Shown piece by piece: positions 10,478 to 20,127 of a stretch of DNA of 64,000 nt (its first letter is position 1; every line of letters starts with the position of its first letter). This DNA is from Theocolax elegans (lineage: Eukaryota; Arthropoda; Insecta; Hymenoptera; Cerocephalidae): positions 19,456,502 to 19,520,501 of the forward strand of contig CM047431.1 in assembly GCA_026168455.1 (NCBI GenBank), given 5' to 3'. The position numbers and the translations under genes are program-made. Below the pieces are notes generated by a model that did no database searches, was not told where the DNA came from, and saw nothing but the letters and a program-made list of their open reading frames with translations.

Positions 10478-11276
10478 TTGTGGTTATATTTCTCAAAACA
10501 TTCACTATGTGAAAATATAAGATTACATAATTCAGATCATAAATTTAAAAAATGGTTACTTGAAATAGGAGAAAATAAAAATGCCACAAAATTCGAATTA
10601 GAAAATAATGTTAAAGAAATTCCAAAAGATCTTCTTTGTACATCTGACTTGCTAACAGAAATTTTCGGTCACAACAAGATGCCACAGATTCAACATTACA
10701 AGAAAAAGTGATATTATCTCCTTTAAATTCAGATATATTATAAATTAATAATAATATAGTTGAAAAAATAAACGAAGAAATGTGTGTATACTACAGTGAT
10801 GATAGAATTCAAAGTGACAACCGTGATATATTGGCTGAATCAATACCTACCGAGTTTTTAAATTCGATAATGCCAAATGGATTACCTCCTCACAAACTAA
10901 TATTTAAAAAAGGTACAATTATTAGTTGCTTAAGAAATTTAAATATTTCTCATGGTCTTTGTAATTGAACAAGATTAATAATAAAAGAAATGAAACAATA
11001 TATAATAACTGCAGAAATTATCACCGGGACAAATTCTGGAAAAATAATTTTTTTGCCACGTATTGACTTAAAACCATCGTTAGAAGAAGTACCTTTTGAA
11101 ATGGTAAGAAGACAATTTCCAATACGCATAGGTTTCGCTATGACTATAAATAAAGCTGAAGGGCAATCATTTAATAATGTTGGACTGTATTTAAATACAC
11201 CTTTTTCATGGGCAATTATATATTGCTTTACCAAGAACATCTTAAAAAAACTATTTAAAAATATCAATGAATAATA
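10478..11276 (+). pseudogene. Helitron helicase, C-terminal part
   Basis: Open pieces at 10478-10711, 10780-10968 and 10990-11274. They carry EFLNSIMPNGLPPHKLILK-type text, NISHGLCN then TGA (GTRL expected, consistent with GGA to TGA), IIFLPRIDL and FPIRIGFAMTINKAEGQSF, the PIF1 motifs V/VI. A small deletion near 11198 damages the final LYVAL motif, which is better preserved in the inverted copy at 12821-13084. Confidence 0.75.
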
Positions 11277-11323
11277 AATCAATTTATAAAATTAAAGATG
11301 ATACTGACACTTATAAAAATAAA

Positions 11324-11756
11324 AGGAAATTCCGGAAATATCCAGAAAATCCCGTTATTATTTGTGTTATCCCGAATTTCCTCAGAAATTCCCTAAATAT
11401 CCAGGAAGATCCATAATTAGTGGAGTCACTCCGAAATACCTCAGAAATTCCCGAAATATCCAGGAATTCCCGTAATTAGTAGAGTCATCCCGAAATGCCT
11501 CAGATATTTCCGAAGTATCCAGGAAATTCCGTAATTAGAAGAGTACTCTCGAATTTCTTCAGAATTTCCCGAAATATCCAGGAAATCCCGTTATTATTGG
11601 TGTTATCCCGAATTCCCTCAGAAATTCCCTGAATATCCAGGAAGTTCCATAATTAGTGGAGTCACTCCAAAATACCTCAGAAATTCCCGAAATATCGAGG
11701 AAATCCCGTAATTAGTAGAGTCATCCCGAAATGACTTGGATAATTCCGAAATATTC
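11324..11756 (+). repeat. 59-bp satellite, plus orientation (inner array)
   Basis: Same monomer as the large array at 49139-64000 (CCCGAAATATCCAGGAAATC core). Variants recur every four monomers (about 236 bp; the TTATTATTNGTGTTATCCCG variant at about 11353 and 11590), so this small array has its own four-monomer higher-order unit. Confidence 0.85.
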
Positions 11757-12088
11757 GGAATGACTACACTAATTATGGAATTTCCTGGATATTTAGGGAA
11801 TTTCTGAGCAAATTCGGGATAACACCAACAATAACGGGATTTCCTGGATATTTCGGAATTATCCAAGGCATTTCGGGTTGACTCTACTAATTACGGAATT
11901 TCCTGGATATTTCGGGAATTTCTGAGGTATTTCGGAGTGGCTCCATTAATTATGGAACTTTCTGAATATTTAGAGAATTTCTGAGGAAATTCGGGATAAC
12001 ACCAATAATAACGGGATTTTCTGGATATTTCGGGAATTTCTGAAGAAATTCGCGATGACGCTACTAATTCCGGAATTTCCTGGATATT
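11757..12088 (-). repeat. 59-bp satellite, inverted orientation
   Basis: The same monomers continue as reverse complement (GGATTTCCTGGATATTTCGG), with the orientation switch near 11756. Together with the plus half this forms a long inverted repeat. Confidence 0.85.
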
Positions 12089-12089
12089 T

Positions 12090-12729
12090 GCATTTGTGTG
12101 TGTGTCGTGTTGAACTTGTGTGAATATTGTGTGGAATTTTTGTGTATGCGTGTGTTGTGTGGAACTTTTGTGTCTGTGTTATGTGGAACTTGTGTGAATA
12201 TTGTGGAATGTTGTAAGTGTGCATGTTGTTATTAGTAATTGACGTCTACCGGAATAAATGTAAGATGATGTGTGTATTTGTAGGTACTTACGTGTGTAAA
12301 TGGAATTTACTATTTAAAATGTAAAAGAAAAATATTAATAATTTTTCTCTGCGTTTAACAGGGCTGAAACTGTCGTAATTATTAGTCAAATGATTGTCTA
12401 ATAAAAAGCCCGCATTAAAATATTTTATAATTTTTTTTCTTTTTTTTAAATTTTCTTGTAAGCACAAAATAGCGATAATTTAACTATTTATTAATTATAT
12501 ATATAAGTAAATACCTCATTATTTATAATAAATTATTCATTTGTATTTAAAAATTTGTATGTCAATAATGCTATAACTCAACCACATTCTTTACTGTCCA
12601 TAAAAAGAATAAAATGGCGATAACTCAACCATAAATTAAATGTATTAATGAATATAACAAAAATTGTTTATTATTTGTAGGTAATTATTAATCAAATATT
12701 TCTGTATATACTATATTTTTGGTCCATTA
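12090..12729. other. TG-rich minisatellite then AT-rich DNA, no gene
   Basis: 12090-12225 repeats a TGTGGAACTTTTGTGT-type word several times. From 12240 on it is AT-rich, with one doubled phrase (ATAACTCAACCA at about 12571 and 12619). No coding sign. Confidence 0.5.
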
Positions 12730-13408
12730 TTTATTTTTCTTCTTTTATTTTTATAAGTGTTAGTATCATCTTTAATTTTATAAATTGATTTATTATTCAT
12801 TGATATTTTTAAACAGTTTTTTAAGATGTTCTTGGTAAAGCAACATATAATTGCTGCCCATGACTGAAATCAGGTGTATTTAAATACAGTCCAACATTAT
12901 TAAATGATTGCCCTTGAGCTTTATTTATAGTCATAGCGAAACCTATCCGAATTGGAAATTGTCTTCTTACCATTTCAAAAGGTACTTCTTCTAACGATGG
13001 TTTTAAGTCAATACGTGGCAAAAAAATTATTTTTCCAGAATTTGTCCCGGTGATAATATCTGCAGTTATTATATATTGTTTCATTTCTTTTATTATTAAT
13101 CTTGTTCAATTACAAAGACCATGAGAAATATTTAAATTTCTTAAGCAACTAATAATTGTACCTTTTTTTAATATTAGTTTGTGAGGAGGTAATCCATTTG
13201 GCGTTATCGAATTTAAAAACTCGGTAGGTATTGATTCAGTCAATATATCATGGTTGTCACTTTGAATTCTATCATCACTGTAGTATACACACATTTCTTC
13301 GTTTATTTTTTCAACTATATTATTATTAATTTATAATATATCTGAATTTAAAGGAGATAATATCACTTTTTCTTTTAATGTTGAATCTGTGGCATCTAGG
13401 TTGTGATC
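12730..13408 (-). pseudogene. Inverted copy of the Helitron helicase C-terminal part
   Basis: Mirror of 10670-11320. The open pieces 12821-13084 and 13106-13294 encode the same PIF1 motif V/VI segment (GFAMTINKAQGQSF) and end QLYVALPRTS. It shares with the plus copy the same TGA after NISHGLCN, so the duplication followed inactivation. The outer edge breaks at 13408, where palindromic repeats start. Confidence 0.85.
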
Positions 13409-13416
13409 CCTACTGA

Positions 13417-13672
13417 AAAAAACCACGTGATTAATCACTTGATTAATCACATGATTTATAACGCGATCAATCACGTGACAAACAAAGTGAAAAATAACGG
13501 GATTTTTAACGTGATTAATCACATGCTTAATCGCGTGATTTTTTAAGTCAAGTTTGTCACGTCAAATATCATGTTATTAATCATGTCAAAAATCACGTGG
13601 CTCATCACGTTGTTAATCACGTGATTAATCACGTGAGTAGTCGCGTAAATAATCACATTGTTAATCACGTGT
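13417..13672. repeat. Palindromic repeat array, GTGATTAATCAC/CACGTG
   Basis: Degenerate ~12-bp units, each self-complementary (GTGATTAATCAC), joined by CACGTG, CATG or CGCG hexamers, about 20 units. The whole tract can fold on itself at many registers. It begins inside the inverted Helitron copy. Confidence 0.8.
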
Positions 13673-13902
13673 AATTACAATAATAATAAAATTATTAATT
13701 GTATTGTTATTAGTTTTTAAGAGTGTAATAATAAGTGATAGTTTATCATTTGAATTAGCAGATAATATATTAATATATAGATTTCATAAGAAAATAATAT
13801 ATTTATTCTTTTAAATAAAATATCACATTTAAACTAGTAATACATTTTTATTATATATGTTAATATATATTTTGCGTGTAGTATTTCTGATCTAACTGCA
13901 TC
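13673..13902. other. AT-rich spacer, presumed 3' region of the host gene
   Basis: No gene seen. AATAAA-like words (AATAATAAAATT near 13682; TAAATAAAATATC near 13813) could serve the minus-strand gene only as their complements (TTTATT), so no polyadenylation signal is claimed. Confidence 0.3.
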
Positions 13903-14048
13903 TCATTCGTTTGGGCGAAGTGCTGCCTTCTCTTCTTTCCTACAATCTCTAATTTTTTGAGAGAGTACATGGTTCACATTTCGCAAAAACCCTGCTTTTT
14001 GGTCAGACGATAACATTTGCTGCTTTTCTAGAAAATCATTATACAGGC
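13903..14048 (-). CDS. Host gene exon 6 (terminal)
   Basis: Acceptor AATTTTAG. Encodes LYNDFLEKQQML and HVLSQKIRDCRKEEKAAL and ends LRPNE with TGA at 13903-13905. The KI(R/N)DLRK-like ending is usual for the last helix of insect BEN-type proteins. Confidence 0.6.
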
Positions 14049-14326
14049 CTAAAATTAAAAATAATGTTATTATAGACATATAAATATTACAGTAAAATAA
14101 CGCAGTAAAAAAATATAATAGTAATAAATGATTAAATTATATCAAAAAGATAAATATTTAAATTTAAAATAGCAGTAACAACACTTTTGAGGGTGGAAAT
14201 AGTACATTATGTAACAAGGGAGCAATATGCGGCATTTTAAAAATTGAATGTTAATTTAAAAAGAAACTACAAATTGTGTAATCTGATTTGCAAGTAGTCA
14301 GTATAAAAATTATATATTTAACTTAC

Positions 14327-14540
14327 TTATTAAAAGTCGTAATAAAGGCTTTTCAACGCTTTTAATAGGTGAACGGTTTGGTATATTTTGTTTTATTTTT
14401 TTTACTTGTAAGGCTCTGTTTGCCAAATCACGAGGCTTTCAAATTTTTATGGCTAATTCCCGTACGAATATATTTGGTTTTTCTGTTTGTAATAACTGCC
14501 AAGTTACAGATTTCACATAAATTCCTTCACCCAGATAAAT
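14327..14540 (-). CDS. Host gene exon 5, BEN-like domain with in-frame TGA
   Basis: Acceptor TTTTCGTAG, perfect donor GTAAGT at 14326. Reads IYLGEGIYVKSVTWQLLQ, then FVRELAIKI, TGA, KPRDLANRALQVKKIKQ. In relatives the sequence at the stop is the Trp of (A/K)IW, and TGG to TGA is one base change. The frame stays open on both sides, so the lesion is recent or is an error. Confidence 0.6.
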
Positions 14541-14604
14541 CTACGAAAATTATACAATATTAAATATATAACTGGTAAAACAGTGTGTATTTTTATATAT
14601 ATAC

Positions 14605-15615
14605 TGTAACGGTGTGCTTGCCCGGGGAAAACTTATTGAGTCGCCCGTCTTACGTACCTGTAGCTCGTGGCGAACGAACTTGTATAATCTCGCCGACTAG
14701 ATATCACGTACTCGATGACTCAATATAATTCGTAATTATATATATGTTGTTTACAAAATCTTTCCCGCGCAGCGGCTGCGGTTACCTGTCCGCACACTTG
14801 CCGTTAAAGTTGTATGGAAATCGAATTCCGATTTCCAACAACAACAGGTAAAACAATGCTAATCTTTCCTAAAATGGACCGCGGAAAGAAAATCGAACGT
14901 GAGTCCGCGAGAATTCGTATATTAAAATACGACTCGAAGGAAAACGGAGGAACGAATATATACGCCGGTTCGAAACTACAAATCAACACGATTTGAAATA
15001 GATTATTTATGGACAGATTTATTGAGACAAAATTAAATAAATAAATTCAATAACATTTATTATTATGGTCGAGGCCTTTATACGCACGAAAGTTGAGTCG
15101 TAAACGTCGACTCAACACGAGAGGGGAAAGGGGTACGCGAACTATCTATCTTAATAGTAATCGCGCGACCGCTTTAAATAAAATATCTAACATACGACAA
15201 TAATTATCCGCGCGAAAAGTGGTACCACTTACTTTTATTTCTATCTTCGGTTCACGAGTACAAAATAACGAAGTGCTTCCTCTCTCTCGCTATCCCTTTT
15301 CTGTTGGATTGGAAATGTCGGTGGGAGTATCCCTCGACGACCGATTAATCCGTCTCGTGCGTATGTATAAAAAAAAATGCACAAAAAAATACACCGGAAA
15401 AACACTTCATGGGTATAACGGTCAAGTCAATACGGTGCGTCTTGACACACGTGTTGTCGCGATCTCTCTCCTTAACTCGGTAGTCCTGCGCGCGCGACTC
15501 TCTCCCGAAATCTCACTATCATTGCGCGGGTATCAGCCGTTCGAGTCGTTGGCTATGCCTATATCTATATATAGCGCTCGTGTTTACCTACCTAATTCGT
15601 ATAATGGTGAGTGAA
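14605..15615. mobile_element. GC-rich LTR-like block in host intron 4
   Basis: Begins TGTAACGGTGTGCTTG, close to the TGTAACGG start of the Gypsy LTR at 39445, and is clearly richer in GC and CpG than the intron around it. AATAAA words lie near 15035. No matching GTTACA end or target duplication found, so extent and orientation are uncertain. ORF 15219-15614 is not a recognisable protein. Confidence 0.35.
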
Positions 15616-15647
15616 TATCACTTACCATTGCAATACATAATCTTCAA

Positions 15648-15885
15648 TTAACCTTTAGAGGACGAGATAGCCCTATACGGCTCATGCCCATGATCGACCC
15701 TTTACATGTGTTAGTTTTGAGATGTGAGACATCACAAAAACTTGATTTCTATAAAAAAGTGAGAGAAAACATTAAACCCAAATCCGCGTCCTCTAAAGGT
15801 TAAAAGTGATCCGATGTTTTTAGATATTAATTTTATTGAAAAAAGGTTTTTGTGAACCAGAAAATTCCCGTCCTCTAAAGGTTAA
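15648..15885. mobile_element. TTAA-flanked MITE (piggyBac-like ends)
   Basis: TTAACCTTTAGAGGACG at 15648 faces CGTCCTCTAAAGGTTAA ending at 15803 (156 bp, 17-bp inverted ends, TTAA outermost). A second right end, CGTCCTCTAAAGGTTAA, closes at 15885, so two units share a left end or are nested. It lies in host intron 4. Confidence 0.7.
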
Positions 15886-16039
15886 TAAAACTTAAGTAGC
15901 GTAAGGCATTAATTCAAAGTATTTAAATTGAAACTGTACATAAATAAATAATCAAATAAAAGAATGCCATAGTAAATTATTACCGATCAAGTGAAAAATG
16001 TTAATTATTAGATTTATTTTACACTGTATAGTATCTCCA

Positions 16040-16225
16040 GCCGTCTACAACCACGCCACCCACATCCACGCATACCCACCCCTACTCCCACCAACACCCC
16101 CACACCCACAAATACCCACGCATACGCAAACCCGCTCCCACCAACATCAACGCATACCCAAACCCGCAGATACCCACGCCCACGTATACCCACCCCCACC
16201 CCCACCCACACGCGTGTGTGTATAT
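16040..16225. repeat. CCCACA-type minisatellite
   Basis: Degenerate repeats of ACCCACGCATACCC / CCCACACCCACC words. The opposite-strand Gly/Val-rich reading frames here are translations of the repeat. Confidence 0.8.
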
Positions 16226-16613
16226 AAATACAAACCCATATATGGGTATATACAGGGTGATGATATACATTATATATCTAGTTAAAATTTCTGAAATAGC
16301 GATAGTGGCAGTGTTGATTGGGAAATTTCTTTCATAATATAGATAGAAATAACTATGTATGATCTTACTAATTCATTCTTATGTTGACTGTCGAATAATA
16401 CTTATAAAAACATTATTATTTTAGTCTTGTATTTTATAAATTATGTTAAAGATACAAAATATTATTTATAAGAAAATAAATATGAAAAAAAATTGTTTCA
16501 GTATTAAATAAAATGAAAATTTGGGCACTTTTCCTGGCATATAGTCACCACCGTATTTTAATATTGGAACCCTAAAAATTAATTGATTAATTAATTATTA
16601 TATTTTATATTAC

Positions 16614-16900
16614 TTCGTTATTTTCGTTTAAAGTGTATCTTTTTCTTCGCTCTTCATATCCAGGACCTCTTTCTTTATAATATTGGATACTACTTATAAT
16701 AAAATTCGATAAAAAATTTTGCCGCATGTACAATTCACCTTCATTAGCACCATCATCATCATTTCCTGCTCTATTATCATTAAAACTATTTTTAATTTCG
16801 TTATCAAAAGTATCATCAATTGCATTATTAGAAGACATTGTAGAATTATTTTCGTTGTGCTCGTGATAAACATACGGCAAATTATTAGAACGCGAAGTAC
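16614..16900 (-). CDS. Host gene exon 4
   Basis: Acceptor TATCTGCAG, donor GAA|GTAATA. Joins exon 3 to read NTGTSRSNNLPYVYHEH. Mostly Asn/Asp-rich, with a final more ordered part (FLSNFIISSIQYYKERG). Without splicing it would end six bases later at TAA. Confidence 0.6.
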
Positions 16901-16945
16901 CTGCAGATATAAATTATGCTAAATATGTCGATCAATATAAGAATT

Positions 16946-17167
16946 CTTTTTTATTTTTTTTTATTATTTAAACGTCGCTCTTTTTCTGCTCTTAAATACG
17001 GTGATATTCAGAGACGGAGGCTTGCGATGTCTTTGTGAAGAAAGCACTTACTAAAAAATACATTTCCCCAGTAGTGCTTGTGTCAGCCGTCCGGGGCCGG
17101 GAATCGAACCTGAGACCTCCAGATTACGATCCCAGCGCCCTGACCAACCGAGTTATCGCAGGCCTCC
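16946..17167 (-). mobile_element. tRNA-derived SINE with target-site duplication
   Basis: Flanked by perfect 10-bp repeats TATAAGAATT (16936-16945 and 17168-17177). On minus the 5' part is tRNA-like: A-box region TAACTCGGTTGGTCAGGGCG, a CGT anticodon-like loop, and B box GGTTCGATTCC; by eye it is nearest to a Thr-CGT tRNA. A ~140-bp unrelated body follows, ending in an A-rich tail (16946-16975). Intact Pol III promoter boxes and a perfect duplication mean a fairly young insertion. Inside host intron 3. Confidence 0.85.
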
Positions 17168-17177
17168 TATAAGAATT

Positions 17178-17420
17178 ATTTAATAATAAAATATAATTTT
17201 TTGTTTAAATATAAGAAGCATTGGAAGAAAAAAAATTTATTATCTTTGTGTCATCTATAACTTGTTTTAAAACGTCACAGTTCGAAGACAAGTTGTACTT
17301 GAGTAGATTGAAGTTTCACCCTCCATGTTATTATAAAATTGAAATTCTTTCTTGAACTGAATAAGGGCAGGTTGGTTGGATGTTAAAGAAAACCAAAAAA
17401 CACAAATTTTAATATATAAA
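17178..17420 (-). mobile_element. Penelope-like element terminal region
   Basis: Non-coding DNA downstream of the hammerhead on minus, consistent with the pLTR of a Penelope-like element. The short ORF 17267-17464 overlaps the ribozyme and is not credible as protein. Confidence 0.4.
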
Positions 17421-17466
17421 TTGCGACGTTTCGTCGACAAAGATGCGTCGACCTCATCAGGCACTG
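17421..17466 (-). ncRNA. Hammerhead ribozyme of a Penelope-like element
   Basis: On minus: CTGATGAG, stem II GTCGAC/GTCGAC with loop GCATCTTT, then GAAAC and the cleavage triplet GTC. The core matches the hammerhead consensus (CUGANGA...GAAA...NUH) fully. The very short stem III is typical of the minimal hammerheads known from Penelope retroelements, and the neighbouring GIY-YIG end of a Penelope ORF fits. Confidence 0.85.
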
Positions 17467-17645
17467 TTTATTTAAAAAACATTTCATTAACAAAACAATT
17501 AACAGAATCACAAAATTCAAACTTTACCACTTACATAAAAATATACAATAAATGTGTTTACGGCATGACAATATCAAACATCAAACTGGCAGTCCAGAGA
17601 TAAACAAAAGTCTATATATAGCGTCCGTTAATCAAGTCCCAAATG

Positions 17646-17990
17646 TTAAAATTTACTTCGAATTTTGTTATATATACGGTTTAAATATTCAACGTCTTCT
17701 TTTCGGTTAATCGCTACATCCTTATGATTATTAATGGCATTTCAGAAATTAGACGTTTTTTGTAATTGGGTTCTTTGTCAAGGATTACAACATTATTCCA
17801 GTCAAAATTATTGTTATATTGATTACAATGTGCTGTAACAACATATTGAATATTTCGATTGCTTTTATGTTCATTCATATAATTTTGCAAAATTGCAAGT
17901 CTAGAAATAAAAAATATCTCCAAATAGTTTGCACGAAAAATAACATATTCTGGTACAAATATTTTTAAAGGTGCAGATGAAATTTACATT
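17646..17990 (-). pseudogene. Penelope-like element ORF, GIY-YIG C-terminal end
   Basis: Reads LAILQNYMNEHKSN, then YVVTAHCNQYNNNFDWNNVV and ILDKEPNYKKRLISEM, the conserved end of Penelope ORFs after the GIY-YIG nuclease. A frameshift at about 17733 moves the remainder (GINNHKDVAINRKEDVEYLN) to another frame, ending at TAA 17646-17648. The upstream RT is missing. The hammerhead lies about 180 bp downstream, in keeping with a pLTR. Confidence 0.75.
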
Positions 17991-18365
17991 TGGAAGTTAT
18001 ACAGAGATAAATTATTGAATAAACTAGTGCTTCTATATTTCGGTCTTGCATTAAATAGTATATATTGTTAGGTTAAAGTAATAATTAAGGGAAGAAAAGT
18101 TAATGATAATACAACAGGAAAAAACACTGAAAACATTAATAAGTAGCTAGAAAAAGAATTTAATAGAATAAAATATGAAAATTTGTAAAAAAAAGGTTTT
18201 ATCTATTATTAAAAACTCTTTATTATTATTAAAATTACTAAAATTATTAAAACAATTTTTACAAAATAATTAAAATAAATTTAACCAGTTTTTTTTTATC
18301 ATCAAATTTTACTTTAATAGCTATAAAAAGTAACGAAAAAAGTTAAATGAATAAACCAATATACA
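17991..18365. other. AT-rich intronic DNA, no feature
   Basis: Poly-A/T runs only. Possibly decayed Penelope sequence near 18000-18060. Confidence 0.4.
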
Positions 18366-18690
18366 CTACGAAAAAAGGGTACCTTGAAACAATTTTAGTA
18401 AAGAACAATCCAATTTTGAATAATGCTTAGTTAGCTTTAGCGTACGTGACTTAACGTGTTTTTTTTTAAACTTGAAGTCACAACTTTTAGAAATAACTAT
18501 TTCTGCCCTTCGGCCGGGAAGCGGTAACTTTCCGGCCGCTGCGCGAATTGAAATTGCCGTTTTCCGGCAACATCGGGCAGAAAAATAGTATACACACCTT
18601 GGCCAGTAAAAAAGCAAGCCTCGGCTTCGCCTCGGTCGACAATTACATGTGATCCGAGACATTTCTTATTTTACTGGCCATGGTATGTAA
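18366..18690. repeat. Cluster of palindromes (MITE-like)
   Basis: Two adjacent long hairpins. One is closed by TTTCTGCCC ... GGGCAGAAA (about 18509-18585, with inner GGCCGG/CCGGCC words). The other is closed by TTGGCCAGTAAAA ... TTTTACTGGCCA (about 18598-18680), with ~30-bp imperfect arms ending in CCTCGG/CCGAG. CpG-rich in an AT-rich intron. Confidence 0.6.
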
Positions 18691-19120
18691 TATACTATTA
18701 TTACAGTTATTGATAAATATAATTCCAAATCATGTGACATCAAAATACAAAGATAATTTTTATAAAATCTGCAAAGTCTATCAATATGGGACATAAAAGT
18801 TTATATTTTTATCTTTAATTTGAAAACAAAAGTTTTAACGATTTGTAGCGTTACTCGATAACGACCATCTGGAGGTAATCGATCAATTTTAGCCCATCAT
18901 ATGTGTGTGTATATGAACGTGTGCGTCAGTAAGTATATACAATCAAATGTAAATGTCAGGTAAACTATAACTATTGCAACGAATTCGAGAAGTTGTAATT
19001 CAAGCTTTAATTTTAAAAAAAAGTTAAGTAAGGATTGTACAAAATTGGCTTGTTTTTTTACTAAAATTTTTTGATGCTGCACTTTTTTTGAGTCGTGCTT
19101 ATTACAAAACTTTACTTTAC

Positions 19121-19388
19121 CTGTATTATGAATTCGTTTCTGTAGCATCTTTGTGATTTTAAATAATTCTTTGATTACAGTATCTTTACGTTGCACTGAT
19201 ATTTTTAAAGCTTTATTTTCTTGGGTTAATTCTGCGACGTGTCTACTTTCTGACAGAGCAGCAGATTCACTGTCAGAATCAGAGTCTGAAAAATTAGATA
19301 TTTTTTGTCTTTTTTCAGCGGACGTTAAAATAGATTTGCCTCTTTGTTGTTGAATCTTTTTCTTCTTCTTTTTTACAACAGTTGCAGT
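19121..19388 (-). CDS. Host gene exon 3
   Basis: Acceptor TTTTGCAG, donor ACAG|GTAAAG. A lysine-rich start (VVKKKKKKIQQQ, NLS-like), a Ser/Asp run (FSDSDSDSESA), then a coiled coil (ELTQENKALKISVQRKDTVI). Ends in phase 1. Confidence 0.65.
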
Positions 19389-19679
19389 CTGCAAAATTAG
19401 TAATAACAGTTACAAGAAAATCTTACGATTATTGAAATACAATTACTAAATTTTTAAACGGATTTCAGACGGTAGAAGGTTTATGTTTTATTTCGAAGTG
19501 GCTTACTACAATATTTATAAAAATCTTACTTTTTATGGCCTTGTATTTATATCAAATAATGTACGAAAAATTATTTAACACTTCAGACGCAAAATATTTC
19601 TATTGCTTCCTCTTGTTCAAAATAGATCTTGCGAAATCTCATTTTTTGGGCATTATTTTAAAAAGTATGGTTTAGCACA

Positions 19680-20127
19680 ATGACAAAGTCAGCGACATTA
19701 AAAACAACGAAGATGACGAAGACAAAAAGTACAACGGCAACGGGGATATGAATGATAACATGATTCAATGATGACGGCGACGTTAACGACAACAACCATA
19801 ACTGTCTGTCTGATAATAACTGCGACGAAGGTAAGAACGATAACTGTGACAACGATGTCGCCAAGTACCAAGACCACGACTATAAGAACGACGAAGATCT
19901 TGACGACAAGAAGACGATAAAATGACTCAATGACGACGGCGACCATAACTGTGATGATAATAACTGCAATGAAGATAAGAACAACAGCAACGATAACATT
20001 AAGGACGACGAAGATCACGACGACAAGGGCATAAATAACGATAAAATGATCCAATGACAACGGTGACTATAACTGTGACGATGACGACAAGAACGACTAT
20101 GACGACGACAATAATTGCAATGACGAC
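19680..20127. repeat. Degenerate GAY/GAC trinucleotide-period repeat, left part
   Basis: Three-base periodic DNA (GACGACAAC, GATGATAAC words) that stays open in several frames as a side effect. It resumes at 21162, so it was one tract split by the element at 20128-21161. No protein is claimed. Confidence 0.7.

Larger units (their letters stand above)
6620..11276 (+). pseudogene. Helitron rolling-circle transposase (Rep-helicase), inactivated
   Basis: The remains of one large Helitron protein in consecutive frames: N-terminal zinc-finger and Helitron_like_N (6620-7843), Rep nuclease (8446-9739) and PIF1-type helicase (9782-11274). An intact protein would be well over 1000 residues; here it is cut by many stops, frameshifts and a 580-bp insertion at 7846-8427. 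The nuclease HUH motif is damaged: at 8602-8625 it reads GLPHIYMLI followed by TGA, so the second His is Tyr and the expected next Trp is a stop. The helicase ATP-binding motif is intact. No clear 3' CTRR hairpin end was found; 59-bp satellite begins at 11324. Confidence 0.85.

Noticed and set aside
16014..16285. Gly/Val- and Pro/Thr-rich ORFs
   Set aside because: Both are translations of the CCCACA minisatellite.
17041..17163. Functional tRNA-Thr gene
   Set aside because: Acceptor and D-stem pairing is poor, and the tRNA-like part is fused to a body with A-rich tail and flanking duplication, so it is a SINE.
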